From positions 1-64,000 of the forward strand of contig NZBA01000023.1 in the NCBI GenBank assembly GCA_002686265.1: DNA of 64,000 nt. Reading direction: 5' to 3'. The position numbers were made by a program, and so were the translations under genes. Source of the stretch: Planctomycetota bacterium. Its GTDB lineage: Bacteria; Planctomycetota; UBA1135; GCA-002686595. Each line of letters opens with the position of its first letter. Positions within the stretch are counted from its first letter, which is position 1. Below are positions 40,640 through 49,968 of this stretch, piece by piece. A model generated the notes under the pieces. That model ran no database searches and was not told the origin of the DNA. It was given only the letters and a program-made list of their open reading frames with translations.

Positions 40640-42469
40640 ATGCGCGAGAGCTACGGACGCCCTTGGCTCGACGAACGAGCGCCGATCCCCGCGGACGTCG
40701 ACGCCGCACGCCTCGAGCGCACGCGGCCTCCCGAGTTGCGCAGCACCCTGGTCTGGAGCGAGCACTGCACCGAGTGCGCCATGCCCGCCTGCTACGCCTC
40801 CTGCGACCTCTATCACCCCCGTCACGACCTGCACTGCCGGCGCTTCGTCACCGATATCGCCACGACGCCCGCCGAGGGAGCGGGCGGCGAGTGGATGACC
40901 GTGCGCCTGCGCCGCTGGGCACGGCTGCAGGCCGAGGGCATCCCCAGCCTCTTCCATCCCCGACGCGCCGCGCGCATCGAGGCTGTCGACCGCCGCCTCA
41001 GCCGGCTGCTCAACGGTGCCCCCCTCTCCCACGGCGTGCGCATGCGACTCGTGAACCTGTGGACGCGCACCAAGGGCAGCGCCTTCCATCGCGCGCGCTC
41101 GGCGGACGCCTCCGCCGCCACCCACTTCGCCTGCGAAGCTCTCAACCACGGCGCCGACACCGTCACCCTGCTCCTGACGATCCGCCAGCAGAGCCGTCCC
41201 GATCACCACTTGCCCCACCGAATCGAGCTGAGACCCGGCTACAACCTCGACCTGCTGCCCACGATCGAGTTCTTCGCCGGCCTGCGCCACGACGAACGCT
41301 TCTTCGTCCACCTCGATCAGGAAGGGGACGAGGGGGGCGCGCACCTCAGCTTCGGGACGCTGGACTTCGTACGCGCCGCCGCGGGCGGAGGGCGAGCCGA
41401 GTCGAGCGACAGCGACGCCCCCTCGGAGCACGCCAAGTGCGTCGTCTGGGACCTCGACAACACACTCTGGGACGGGATCCTCGTCGAGGACGGCCCCGAC
41501 GCCCTGCGGCCCCGCCCGAGGGTGCTGGAGACGATCGCCGAACTCGACCGGCGCGGAATCCTCAACTCGATCGCAAGCAAGAACCAACCCCACGCCGCCG
41601 AGGCCGTGCTGCGCGACCTGGGGATCTGGGAGCTGTTCGTGTTCCCTCAGATCAGTTGGGGCCCCAAGAGCGAGGCCGTGCGCCGCATCCAGGGCGCCCT
41701 CGACATCGGCATCGACACCTTCGTGTTCGTGGACGATCAGGCTTTTGAGCGGGCGGAGGTCGCCGCCGCCCTGCCGGCGGTGCGTGTCCTCGACGAGGCT
41801 GGGGGAGCCGAGCTCGACGCCGCGGCGTGCTGCGACGTCCCGCGCACTCCCGAGAGTGCCCGCCGCCGGCGGTTCTACCAGGAGCAGATCCGACGCGACG
41901 ACGCCGCCCCGACCTCGGAGGCCGGGTACGCCGAGTTCCTGCGCTCCTGCGGGCTGATGATGGAGATCGAGCACCTCGGCGCGGCGCGACTCGAACGAGT
42001 CTTCGAGCTCGTGCAGCGCACCAACCAGATGAACTTTTCGGGGCGGCGCTACTCCAGGTCCCAGCTCGCCGAGCTGGCCGACGATCCCCGGCGCACCTGC
42101 CTCGTGATCCGCTGCGAGGACCGCTTCGGCGACTACGGCGTCATCGGCTTCGCCATCTTCCACGAGGACGAGGCCTGCCTCGAGGACCTGATGTTCTCCT
42201 GCCGCATCCAGTCCAAGCGCGTCGAGCACCACTTCATCGCATACCTCGCCCAGCGGGCCGCGCGCTCGGGGGCCGCCGCCTTGCGCGCGCGCTACCGTGC
42301 GACCGAGCGCAACGCGCCCTCGGGGAAGGTCTTCGGGGACCTCGGCTTCGAGGTCCTCCAGACCACCGATGGCGTCCAGGACCTTCTCCTCGACGTCGCG
42401 TCCTTCGAGCTCGACGAACGCGTGATCGAAGTGCGCGAATCCACCGTCGCCCGAACCGATGGAGCCTGA
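40640..42469 (+). CDS. FkbH-like HAD/GNAT protein with Cys-rich N-terminal domain
   Basis: A 609-residue protein. The central part (about 270-430) is the HAD-IIIC/FkbH domain with VVWDLDNTLWDG (motif I), SIASKNQP (motif II) and FVFVDDQAFERAEV (motif IV); the C-terminal part (about 430-580) is GNAT-like with LVQRTNQMNFSGRRYS, DRFGDYGVIGFAIF and DLMFSCRIQSKRVEH. FkbH proteins load three-carbon units onto carriers or modify sugars. The N-terminal about 240 residues form an extra domain with SEHCTECAMPACYASCDLY and CRRF, six closely spaced Cys that could bind metal, and a beta-rich region. It overlaps the deacetylase gene by 11 bp. Confidence 0.8.
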   Translation: MRESYGRPWLDERAPIPADVDAARLERTRPPELRSTLVWSEHCTECAMPACYASCDLYHPRHDLHCRRFVTDIATTPAEGAGGEWMTVRLRRWARLQAEGIPSLFHPRRAARIEAVDRRLSRLLNGAPLSHGVRMRLVNLWTRTKGSAFHRARSADASAATHFACEALNHGADTVTLLLTIRQQSRPDHHLPHRIELRPGYNLDLLPTIEFFAGLRHDERFFVHLDQEGDEGGAHLSFGTLDFVRAAAGGGRAESSDSDAPSEHAKCVVWDLDNTLWDGILVEDGPDALRPRPRVLETIAELDRRGILNSIASKNQPHAAEAVLRDLGIWELFVFPQISWGPKSEAVRRIQGALDIGIDTFVFVDDQAFERAEVAAALPAVRVLDEAGGAELDAAACCDVPRTPESARRRRFYQEQIRRDDAAPTSEAGYAEFLRSCGLMMEIEHLGAARLERVFELVQRTNQMNFSGRRYSRSQLAELADDPRRTCLVIRCEDRFGDYGVIGFAIFHEDEACLEDLMFSCRIQSKRVEHHFIAYLAQRAARSGAAALRARYRATERNAPSGKVFGDLGFEVLQTTDGVQDLLLDVASFELDERVIEVRESTVARTDGA

Positions 42470-43244
42470 ATCCGGCTCCCTGCCGCTGCGGCCTACGAGC
42501 ACGCGGGAGTCCCTCCAGCGGAGGGTCTCGCGCCTCGTGCACGCCAAGCGCATTCCCATGCGCAACCGTGTCGGCATCATCTCATTCACCTTCGACGACG
42601 TGCCCCGGAGCGCTTGTCGCGTCGGTCGGGACCTGCTCGAGGCCCACGATTGCCTGGGGACCTACTACGTCTGCGGCGGCCTGACCGACCGAGAGGGTGA
42701 CGGCGACGAGCCGTTCCATTCGCACGCTGACCTGCGAGGTCTGACGCGGGCGGGACACGAGCTCGGCTGCCACGGCTTCGCCCACCTCCCCTACCAGCAA
42801 CGCGGTCTCGCCGAAGTACGCGCGGACCTCGATCGCAACCGCGCCTTCTTCGACGAGCTGGGCGGCGACGTGCCGCCGGCCAACTTCGCCTATCCCTACG
42901 GGCAGGTCTCGCCGGCTCTCAAGGCCCTCGCCAGCGAGCGCTTCGTGAGCGCACGGGGCGTGCAAGCCGCGCTGAACCGCGGAAGAGCGGACCTCGCCCT
43001 GCTCCGTGCCGTGCCGCTCTACTCCAGCGAGCTGTCCGAGCGCACCGTCGCCGATGTGATCGAGCGCACCGAGCGCGAGCGCGGCTGGCTGGTCTTCTTC
43101 ACCCACTCCGTCGTCGACGCTCCCGGCCGCTGCGGCTGCACGCCCGCCCTCTTCGACTTCACCGTCAGGAGTGCCGCGCGATCGGGATGCCGGGTACTGA
43201 CGGTCGCTCACGCCCTCGGTCAGGTCGCCTTCCGCCCGGCGTAG
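42459..43244 (+). CDS. Polysaccharide deacetylase (CE4/NodB family)
   Basis: A 261-residue metal-dependent deacetylase. ISFTFDDVPRSA gives the catalytic Asp pair, HELGCHGFAHLP is the His-containing motif 2, NFAYPYGQVS the Arg/Tyr-Pro motif 3 equivalent, and LVFFTHSVVD the final His. No signal peptide, so it acts on cytoplasmic or lipid-linked sugars of the surrounding pathway. It starts inside the 3' end of the FkbH-like gene (11-bp overlap) and its own 3' end overlaps the convergent glycosyltransferase by 80 bp. Confidence 0.83.
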   Translation: MEPESGSLPLRPTSTRESLQRRVSRLVHAKRIPMRNRVGIISFTFDDVPRSACRVGRDLLEAHDCLGTYYVCGGLTDREGDGDEPFHSHADLRGLTRAGHELGCHGFAHLPYQQRGLAEVRADLDRNRAFFDELGGDVPPANFAYPYGQVSPALKALASERFVSARGVQAALNRGRADLALLRAVPLYSSELSERTVADVIERTERERGWLVFFTHSVVDAPGRCGCTPALFDFTVRSAARSGCRVLTVAHALGQVAFRPA

Positions 43245-44583
43245 CCGCGTCGCCCAGCCGAGCCGGGCTCACAGGCCGCTCGCCCGCCGCTCGGGCAGAG
43301 GAGGGGAGGGGCGGCGGCGGCGCGGAAAGCGGCTCCTTGGGCGGAATCGCCGAGCCCGGCCCGACCCGGGCTGGATCGTGGCCGACGTCGCGGCGGGCGA
43401 GCCCCGCCCCGGCCGCGCTCCAGACCTTCTGCGGCCCGCGCAGGAGGAAACTCAGGTAGACGGGGGTTTTCCAGGCCATGTAGAAGGGAATCGCGAGCAG
43501 GGCCGTCCCCGATACGAGCCCGCGACCGAAGCGCGCCCAGGCCGCGAAGGTCCCCAGCCCCAGGAGCACCAGCCCCGAACAGGCGGTCGCGGCGGGCCAG
43601 AGGGTTCCGCTCCACAGGAGAGGACCGAGCAGCGTCATGACGCAGGTCCCACAGAGCAGGGCGGCCAGCATGGCGAGGGGCGGCACGGCGATGTGGGCCG
43701 CGAGCCAGATCAGGCGCGGGCGCAAGCCGAGCAGGCCGGCGGCCGCCAGGCGCGGAGCCTGGTGCAGCAAGGTGTCGAGGTGGCCGTGCTCCCAGCGCCG
43801 GCGCTGATCGAGCAGACCGTCCTTCTCGGCCGGAGGCGTGCTCCGCAGGCGCACGTGGTCGCACCAGACGGCGCCCCGATCGGAGAGGGCGAGGTCCACC
43901 GCCAACTGCATGTCCTCGACGATCCCGGCGCCGGCGAGGTCGACACGCTCGAAGGCCGACCAGGGAAAAGCCATCCCGCTGCCGTTGAGGAGACAGGGAA
44001 CGCCCAGGCGGCGCAGCCCCGCCGGACGCACGCGGTTCTTGACCAGGATGGCGAGCACCGAGAGCGCTGCCACGCCGCCGCCCTCGCCGGCGTCGGATGT
44101 GAACTCGGCCTGCACCGTGCGACCGGTCGCTTCGACGTGGCGCGCCAGGGTCCCGACCAGGTCCGAAGGGACGCGGCAGTCGGCGTCGAGCACGATCAGA
44201 GCCTCTGGCGGTGAGCTCGCCAGCACGCCGCGGCCCAAGGCCAGGGCATGGGCCTTCCCCTCCTTCTCGGGGTCCCTGCGCTCGATGACCTCCGCCCCCG
44301 CTGCCTTGGCGAGTTCGGCCGTGCTGTCCGTGCAGTTGTCAGCGACCACCAACAGCCGGTCTCCCTCGCGCAACTGCCGGACGATGTCGCGCACGGTGGC
44401 GGAGATCGTCTCCTGCTCGTCTCGGGCCGGGACCAGGACGGCCACCGACGGCCGACGGCGGGATATCGGCAGGTGGCACTCGCCGCCGAAGAAGACCCCC
44501 ACCAAGCACTCGGTCGCGAAGACCAGCGCGAGGAGCAGCGACGGGACCGTCGCGATGACGAGCAGTAGATCCAGCCAGGGCAT
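43165..44583 (-). CDS. Membrane glycosyltransferase family 2 (cellulose-synthase-like)
   Basis: A 472-residue processive-type GT2. An N-terminal helix (WLDLLLVIATVPSLLLALVF) precedes VAVLVPARDEQETI, LLVVADNCTDSTAELA, DADCRVPSDLVGT (DxD) and, before the C-terminal helices, LDQRRRWEHGHLDT, the QxxRW-type motif. Three to four helices follow, then a Pro/Arg-rich cytoplasmic tail. This part of the protein runs into the convergent deacetylase gene (43165-43244) and may be dispensable. The start at ATG 44583 is well placed. Role: making an envelope polysaccharide. Confidence 0.85.
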   Translation of the reverse strand: MPWLDLLLVIATVPSLLLALVFATECLVGVFFGGECHLPISRRRPSVAVLVPARDEQETISATVRDIVRQLREGDRLLVVADNCTDSTAELAKAAGAEVIERRDPEKEGKAHALALGRGVLASSPPEALIVLDADCRVPSDLVGTLARHVEATGRTVQAEFTSDAGEGGGVAALSVLAILVKNRVRPAGLRRLGVPCLLNGSGMAFPWSAFERVDLAGAGIVEDMQLAVDLALSDRGAVWCDHVRLRSTPPAEKDGLLDQRRRWEHGHLDTLLHQAPRLAAAGLLGLRPRLIWLAAHIAVPPLAMLAALLCGTCVMTLLGPLLWSGTLWPAATACSGLVLLGLGTFAAWARFGRGLVSGTALLAIPFYMAWKTPVYLSFLLRGPQKVWSAAGAGLARRDVGHDPARVGPGSAIPPKEPLSAPPPPLPSSARAAGERPVSPARLGDAATPGGRRPDRGRERPSVPGIPIARHS

Positions 44584-44673
44584 GCGGGCGTGCCTGATGC
44601 GAGTCAGGTCGATCCCTCAGCGAGGGGCCGAAGGGGACACTAAGCCGATAGCTGGACCTTTATCTACAATGTT

Positions 44674-45891
44674 CTATTTCATCCCCCCGAGGGAACTCGA
44701 GAACCGTCCGCGCAGCTCGCGAGCGATCTCCCGGGCATCGTGCCACTCGCGCACCCGGCGACGCCCCGCCGCCCCGAGGGCCTCGAGCTCCTCCCCCGAC
44801 GCCTCGAGGACCTCCTGGAGAGCCGTGGCCAGGGAGTCGACGCAGCCCGCGGGCACCAGCCAGCCGCACTCGCCCGGCCGCACGAGCTCGGGGATGCCGG
44901 CGACGTAGGTCGAGAGCACGGGACGGCCGAGGGCCAGAGCCTCCATGATGACGACCGGCAGCCCCTCGGCGAAACTGGGTAGGACGAGCGCGCGAGCGGC
45001 GAGCAGCTCCTCGCGCACGCGCTCGGTGTCCGCCCAGCCGATGAGCTCCACGCTCTCGCCCAGATCGTAGTGAGCGACGTGCTCCTCGACCGCGGCGCGC
45101 ATCTCGCCGTCCCCCACCAAGGTCAGGTGGACCTCGCGACCCTCGCCCACGATCCGTGCCAGCGCATCGATCAGTAGCATCTGCCCCTTCTGCTCGCACA
45201 GGCGGCCGACGCAGACGAGGCGCGCAGTCTCGGGTACCGGGCGCGCGAGCTCCTCGTCGAGGTAGGTCTCATCGACGCCCATGCGCACGACGTCGATCTT
45301 GGGCCAGTCGGCCCGCGGACAAAGACGATAGAGCTGGCTACGCCCGAAGCTACTGATGGCACAGACGAAGGCCGCGTCGGCGATCTTGTCGGTCAGGGAC
45401 AGGGCGTGCGGCGCATCGAACTCCTCGGGGCCGTGGACCGTGAAGCTGTAGGGAGGCCCGCCCAGCAGCCGGCACAGGCGCGCGACCGCCGTGGAGTTGG
45501 TGCCGAAGTGCGCGTGCAGATGGGAGACGCCGCGCCGCTCGAGCAGCCGCGTGAGAAGCGCCGCCTCGGCCAAGTAGGCGAGGTGGCGCGCGACACCGCG
45601 CTCGGATCGCCGCCCCATGGCCACCGCCGCGCGCATCGCCCGCGCCAACGCCCGTGGCCGGGTGACCAACGCCGCCGCGAGCCCAACCCCAAGCCCGAGA
45701 ACTCCGCCGCCCAGCAGGACGTCGGTGCGCTCGAGTTCCACGCGGTCACGCTCGTCGACGAGGCGTTCGCGGGTGGGCCGGATCGCGAAGCGCTCGACTT
45801 CGACCCCGAGAGCTTCGAGGCCCGCGATTTCGCGCCGGACGAAGGTGTGGCTCGTGCGCGGGTACTGGTTGGTGAGGTAGGCGACGCGCAT
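44674..45891 (-). CDS. Glycosyltransferase family 4 (group 1)
   Basis: A 405-residue GT-B enzyme. It begins MRVAYLTNQYPRTSHTFVRREI, has GVSHLHAHFGTNSTAVARL in the N-lobe, and in the C-lobe LVCVGRLCEQKGQMLLIDAL, VELIGWADTERV and the Ex7E donor site LPSFAEGLPVVIMEALALG. The arrangement is typical of colanic-acid/exopolysaccharide transferases. ATG 45891 is chosen at the conserved MRVAYLT. It is transcribed in the same direction as the GT2 gene downstream, with a 90-bp AT-richer gap that may carry a second promoter. Confidence 0.9.
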   Translation of the reverse strand: MRVAYLTNQYPRTSHTFVRREIAGLEALGVEVERFAIRPTRERLVDERDRVELERTDVLLGGGVLGLGVGLAAALVTRPRALARAMRAAVAMGRRSERGVARHLAYLAEAALLTRLLERRGVSHLHAHFGTNSTAVARLCRLLGGPPYSFTVHGPEEFDAPHALSLTDKIADAAFVCAISSFGRSQLYRLCPRADWPKIDVVRMGVDETYLDEELARPVPETARLVCVGRLCEQKGQMLLIDALARIVGEGREVHLTLVGDGEMRAAVEEHVAHYDLGESVELIGWADTERVREELLAARALVLPSFAEGLPVVIMEALALGRPVLSTYVAGIPELVRPGECGWLVPAGCVDSLATALQEVLEASGEELEALGAAGRRRVREWHDAREIARELRGRFSSSLGGMK

Positions 45892-45974
45892 GGAAGCGAG
45901 CGGGGATGGAGCGCGAGCCGGCGTGACGCCGACGGCCCATCTTAGCGCGTGGCGGCGAGTGGCGGGGAAGACCC

Positions 45975-46604
45975 TCAGCCGACGAGGTTCGCGACGGCGG
46001 CGCGCAGGCGCGCGCACTCGGTCTCGAGGCGCTTCGGCGTAAGGTCTTCCACGCCGTAGAGGGCCACGCGTCCGGCCAGGCGCACTCCACAGGAGCCGAG
46101 AGCGCCACGCCGCCAGAACCCCTCGGCGGCGCCCCGGAAGGCCCAGCGGTCGATCATGCGGCGGGTGTTGAAGGTCTGCACCAACAGGGCACGGCGATCC
46201 GCGAGCAAGGGCCGAGGCGAGCGCCCTGGCCGGTGAGCGAGGGCCACGTCCTCCACGAGCACGCGATCGACCCAGCCCTTCATGATCGCCGGCGGCGCGA
46301 ACCACCAGACCGGGTGCACGAGGACCAACGCCTCGGCCCAGCGCACCTCCTGCTGGTAGTGGTGCACGAGCGGGTCATCCTCGGCCGAGCAGGCCGGGGC
46401 GTGACGCTGGTCGGGATCGAGGCGCAACACCGGGTCGAAACCGTCGGCCAGGAGGTCCTGCAGACGGTGCTCGGCCCGGCGGCGCTCCAGTTCCGCGACG
46501 ACCTCCCCCACCAGGCGGTCGCCCAATCCGCCCGCGCGCCCGCTGCCGTGGACCACGAGCACCCGCGGGCGATCCTCCACGCTGTTCGTCTCCTGCTCGT
46601 CCAT
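45975..46604 (-). CDS. Flavodoxin-fold NAD(P)H oxidoreductase
   Basis: A 209-residue protein of the Flavodoxin_2/MdaB-KefF family that reduces quinones or nitro compounds using FMN or FAD. Visible motifs are RVLVVHGSGRAGGLGDRLV at the flavin-phosphate loop, LVLVHPVWWFAPPAIMKGWVDRVL (the diagnostic PxxWWxxPAxxKGWxDR block), and a C-terminal SCGVRLAGRVALYGV. The ATG at 46604 gives MDEQETNSVEDRPRVLVVHG. Positioned between the glycan genes and the multiheme cytochrome; no direct link is visible. Confidence 0.82.
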   Translation of the reverse strand: MDEQETNSVEDRPRVLVVHGSGRAGGLGDRLVGEVVAELERRRAEHRLQDLLADGFDPVLRLDPDQRHAPACSAEDDPLVHHYQQEVRWAEALVLVHPVWWFAPPAIMKGWVDRVLVEDVALAHRPGRSPRPLLADRRALLVQTFNTRRMIDRWAFRGAAEGFWRRGALGSCGVRLAGRVALYGVEDLTPKRLETECARLRAAVANLVG

Positions 46605-46704
46605 CTCCGCCGCCGACTCCCGGCGCCGAGAGGATGCTACGCCGGCCAAAGCGCGGAGCAAAGCCACTCCCCGAGCCGAGCGAGGGGCCCTCCGGGTCGG
46701 GAGG

Positions 46705-49700
46705 TCAGGGGATCGTCGTCGAGAGCAGCCGCACGATGTCGGCCCGGGTGTAGGACTCGATGAAGGGGTGCGAGTTCTCCTTGAGCTGCCGGCCCTGTTC
46801 GTCGAGGAAGCGGTCCATCTGCTGGACCTCCACCAGAACACGCGTCGCGCCCGACCCCGCCGGAGCGTTGCACGCCGTCGACGGATTGGACGGATCGGTC
46901 ACGTCCACGACCTGCAGGCCGACGGACTTGTTGGCCAGATAGGCGTAGTCGTCCACGCCGGGAGGCGCGAGCTGGCTGGCGACGACGACGTCGCTCACCT
47001 CGCCCCCCAAGCCGGTCACCGACGAGACCGGGACGATGGTGTCGGGGTCGGTCATGTCGAAAACGTGCAGCCCGGCGGCACCGGCCGCCACGTAGAGGTA
47101 GTCGTGCTCGCGGGAAGGAACGCTCCCGCTCGCGGTGACGTAGCGCGTGTAGGCGTCCAACCCGCTCGCTCCCACGAGCGGCAATCCACCGACGACCTGG
47201 CCGGAGCCGAAGTCGGGCAGGAGGTCGACCACGCGCACCCCGTAGGCCGGGTCGGCCACGTAGGCGCGCACGGCGAAGCCCGCGCCGCCCTGGTAGTGGG
47301 CGTAGAGCTCCACGTCCGCCGCCTGCATGCCCCCGATGATGCCCGCGATCGACGGCGCCGAGTGGTCGGAGACGTCGACGACGACCAACCCGCCGTTCCC
47401 GGCGGCCACGAAGAGGTGGATTCCCCAAGGCACGACCCGTCGCGCCTGGGGGATCGCGATCGAGGCGACGTGCAACGCCTGGTTGGGACGTTCGCTGTCG
47501 TAGATCCGCACGCCCACTCCGGCGTCCACTACGTACAGGTAGCGGGCCGCGTAGGCGATGTCGATGGCGTCGATACCCGTGATCGTGTGTACCGACGCGC
47601 CCCCGGCGTCAGAGAGACGGCGGTCATGAATCGCCACCCCCGCGGGTCCGTGAGCGACGAACAGGAAGTCCACCGTCCCCTCGACGGTGTTCGGCCGCGA
47701 GGCGACGCCCAGGGCCGCTGAAGCGGTCACGGCGCCGTCTGCCGCCGGCGCACAAGGAGCGGCCTGGCGATCGAACTGCTCAGCCCCCGCCGGGCCGACG
47801 GTGAAGACGCGCTCGCGCGCGATGGCGTAGTTCCCCGTCCCCAGCCCCAGCGACGGTGGGGCGCGGTGACACTCGGCGCAGGTCCGCACCTCGTGGGGGC
47901 GAACCGTGTGTGGCTGGATCGGATTCAGCCCCAGCCCCGAGATCCCGTTGCTCGTGACAGGCATGGCGAAGTCGAGGATCTTGGAGCCATCCGGCGCCGT
48001 AACGTCGGCGATCGGCTGGCAGGCGACCAGGTAGGGCGCGGCGCGATCCTCGCTGTTGGGACCGAGCGAGAAGGCACGCAGGGACTCGAATATCTTGTTG
48101 CTCGTGCTGACCTTCCCGACCTCGTACTGGCCGGTGAACATGTTCAGCCCGACGTCGCGCTCGTCGCGCTCGAAGTGGCAGCCGAAGCAGTTGGGAATCC
48201 ACGAGGAGTGGCACGCGTAGCACTCCAAACCACCCTCGTCCTTGAGGTGGTCGTCGTTCATGCACGCCGCCGCATCCGGATTGAAAGACGGCGAGCTGGG
48301 ATCGACGATATCCATGACCAGCGGCACGACGTGCTCGGCACCCGTGACCTTCGAGGTCAGGACAACCTCGCCGTTGGGGTTCATGACGACGTTGGGGAGC
48401 ACGCTGCCGTCGTTGTCGGCCAGGGTCGGCGGCAGGCCCGGCAGGCCGTGACAGGAGCGGCACTCGATCTTGGTCGCCTGGTCCATGTGGCCCCAGATGT
48501 TCCCGTCGCCCATCACCTCGGAGGCGATGTGACAGTCGATACAGTGCATCCCACGCTCGTGGTGGATGTCGGCCGGATTGGTCGCCGAATCGTTCATGTG
48601 GTAACCACCGTTGAACAACTCGTCGGTCGTCCCCGGCACGCCGGGGCCCGACGGCATGCGCGGGGGCATCTGGGCGCGTCCGGTGAAGTTGAGGCCGATC
48701 CGACCACCGCGATGGTGGCAGTGCACGCACTGTTCGGTCTGGATCGACCTGGAGAGCACGTGCGTACGCGGGTGACCCTGCTCGGCGTGATCGATGCTCG
48801 CATCGGCGCTCTGAGAGAGGCCGTCGTTGTCGTAGGCCATGTGACAGGCCGCGCAGCCGTCCGCCCGGTAAAGGCCGTTCCAACCGGCGTTGCCTCGGTA
48901 GCCCTTGCCGCGCGACCACAGGTGGCAGCGTGCGCACTGCTGGGAGGGCACGGCAGCGTAGTGCGAGGCGACCCGATTGGGATCCGCGCTCGGATCGTAG
49001 CTGAGCATGTCCTCGAGGCTCTGTACGGCACCCTCGGTGTCGGGCACGTAGCCATCGTTGTCCTCGACGGCGAAGTTGCCGTAGAGAGGCCACTTCGAGT
49101 CGACCACGGCGTTCAGGTAGAGGCCGCCGGCGAAATGCCCAGCCGTCGTGGACATCATCCCCTTGCGCACGTCGTGCACGTAGTTCTGGTGGCACAGGCC
49201 ACAGGTCGTGTCGACGGTGCGCAGGTTGGAAGGATTGACGAACTGCTGGTACTCCAGGTCCTGGTCGATCGGCGGAATCGACATGTCGTAGGCGACCGTG
49301 CCGTCGGGATGAACGTGGGCAAGGTCCTTCTTCGTGGCGTACGGGTCGCCGCCGTGGCAGAAAGTGCAGTCGAGGTCCATGCCGAACATGTGTTCCATGG
49401 CGTTCTCGAGCTGATCGTGGCACAGCAGGCAGGCCGGGTAGACCGCCTGGGCAAAGGGCTGGGTCACCGCCGGCAGCGGACCACCGGCCGCGGGCGTACG
49501 GCGGCAGAGGCGAATCGTGACCGCGCCGCCGGGGCGCTCCACGGTCACCAGGCCGGCGCGCTCGTCGAGATGGATGCGCTCGCCGTCGTGTCCCTTCCAG
49601 TCGAGGGTCTTGCCCTGCGACCCGCGCGATGCAGAAGCGCCGGGCGGTCCGGCCTGCGCGGCGGGCGGGCGCTGCACGGGTGTGCCGAGGGTCACGAGTT

Positions 49701-49779
49701 GCACGCTGAGGAGGACCGCGAAGAGGCCGGTCAACGCCGCGGCGGCCCGCCTCGGTCGGATGTCCAAGATCGCTCTCAT
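46705..49779 (-). CDS. Undecaheme c-type cytochrome fused to an LVIVD beta-propeller
   Basis: A 1024-residue exported protein. After the signal (AAAALTGLFAVLLSVQLVTLG) there are eleven CxxCH heme sites between residues about 117 and 640: CLLCH, CTFCH, CGLCH, CARCH, CAACH, CVHCH, CIDCH, CRSCH, CYACH, CFGCH and CAECH. The C-terminal 330 residues are LVIVD repeats (for example GVRIYDSERPNQALHVASI, LVVVDVSDHSAPSIAGII, LHVFDMTDPDTIVPVSSV and LQVVDVTDPSNPST). The cytochrome part resembles multiheme proteins of electron-transfer or sulfur/nitrogen redox systems; the propeller probably anchors it or binds a partner. No partner quinol oxidase is encoded beside it. It needs the Ccm/Ccs maturation system, which is not in this window. 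Confidence 0.88.
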   Translation of the reverse strand: MRAILDIRPRRAAAALTGLFAVLLSVQLVTLGTPVQRPPAAQAGPPGASASRGSQGKTLDWKGHDGERIHLDERAGLVTVERPGGAVTIRLCRRTPAAGGPLPAVTQPFAQAVYPACLLCHDQLENAMEHMFGMDLDCTFCHGGDPYATKKDLAHVHPDGTVAYDMSIPPIDQDLEYQQFVNPSNLRTVDTTCGLCHQNYVHDVRKGMMSTTAGHFAGGLYLNAVVDSKWPLYGNFAVEDNDGYVPDTEGAVQSLEDMLSYDPSADPNRVASHYAAVPSQQCARCHLWSRGKGYRGNAGWNGLYRADGCAACHMAYDNDGLSQSADASIDHAEQGHPRTHVLSRSIQTEQCVHCHHRGGRIGLNFTGRAQMPPRMPSGPGVPGTTDELFNGGYHMNDSATNPADIHHERGMHCIDCHIASEVMGDGNIWGHMDQATKIECRSCHGLPGLPPTLADNDGSVLPNVVMNPNGEVVLTSKVTGAEHVVPLVMDIVDPSSPSFNPDAAACMNDDHLKDEGGLECYACHSSWIPNCFGCHFERDERDVGLNMFTGQYEVGKVSTSNKIFESLRAFSLGPNSEDRAAPYLVACQPIADVTAPDGSKILDFAMPVTSNGISGLGLNPIQPHTVRPHEVRTCAECHRAPPSLGLGTGNYAIARERVFTVGPAGAEQFDRQAAPCAPAADGAVTASAALGVASRPNTVEGTVDFLFVAHGPAGVAIHDRRLSDAGGASVHTITGIDAIDIAYAARYLYVVDAGVGVRIYDSERPNQALHVASIAIPQARRVVPWGIHLFVAAGNGGLVVVDVSDHSAPSIAGIIGGMQAADVELYAHYQGGAGFAVRAYVADPAYGVRVVDLLPDFGSGQVVGGLPLVGASGLDAYTRYVTASGSVPSREHDYLYVAAGAAGLHVFDMTDPDTIVPVSSVTGLGGEVSDVVVASQLAPPGVDDYAYLANKSVGLQVVDVTDPSNPSTACNAPAGSGATRVLVEVQQMDRFLDEQGRQLKENSHPFIESYTRADIVRLLSTTIP

Positions 49780-49968
49780 CAGACCAGCCTACCCCTCATC
49801 GACCGACGCAGCGGGGAGCCGTGTCGATCCTCACCAAGTCCACGAACGATTGCCGTAAACCGCTACGAACAACTACGCATCCTCCTGCGCAACTCTGCTC
49901 ATGAATTCCCCGCATGAGTACGGATACGCTCGGGATGCGAACGAAACGAAGGCGAAGGAAACGCAGCG

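Noticed and set aside
40364-42589. A 741-codon minus-strand frame opposite the FkbH-like gene
   Set aside because: Shadow frame; FkbH HAD and GNAT motifs on the plus strand decide the coding strand.
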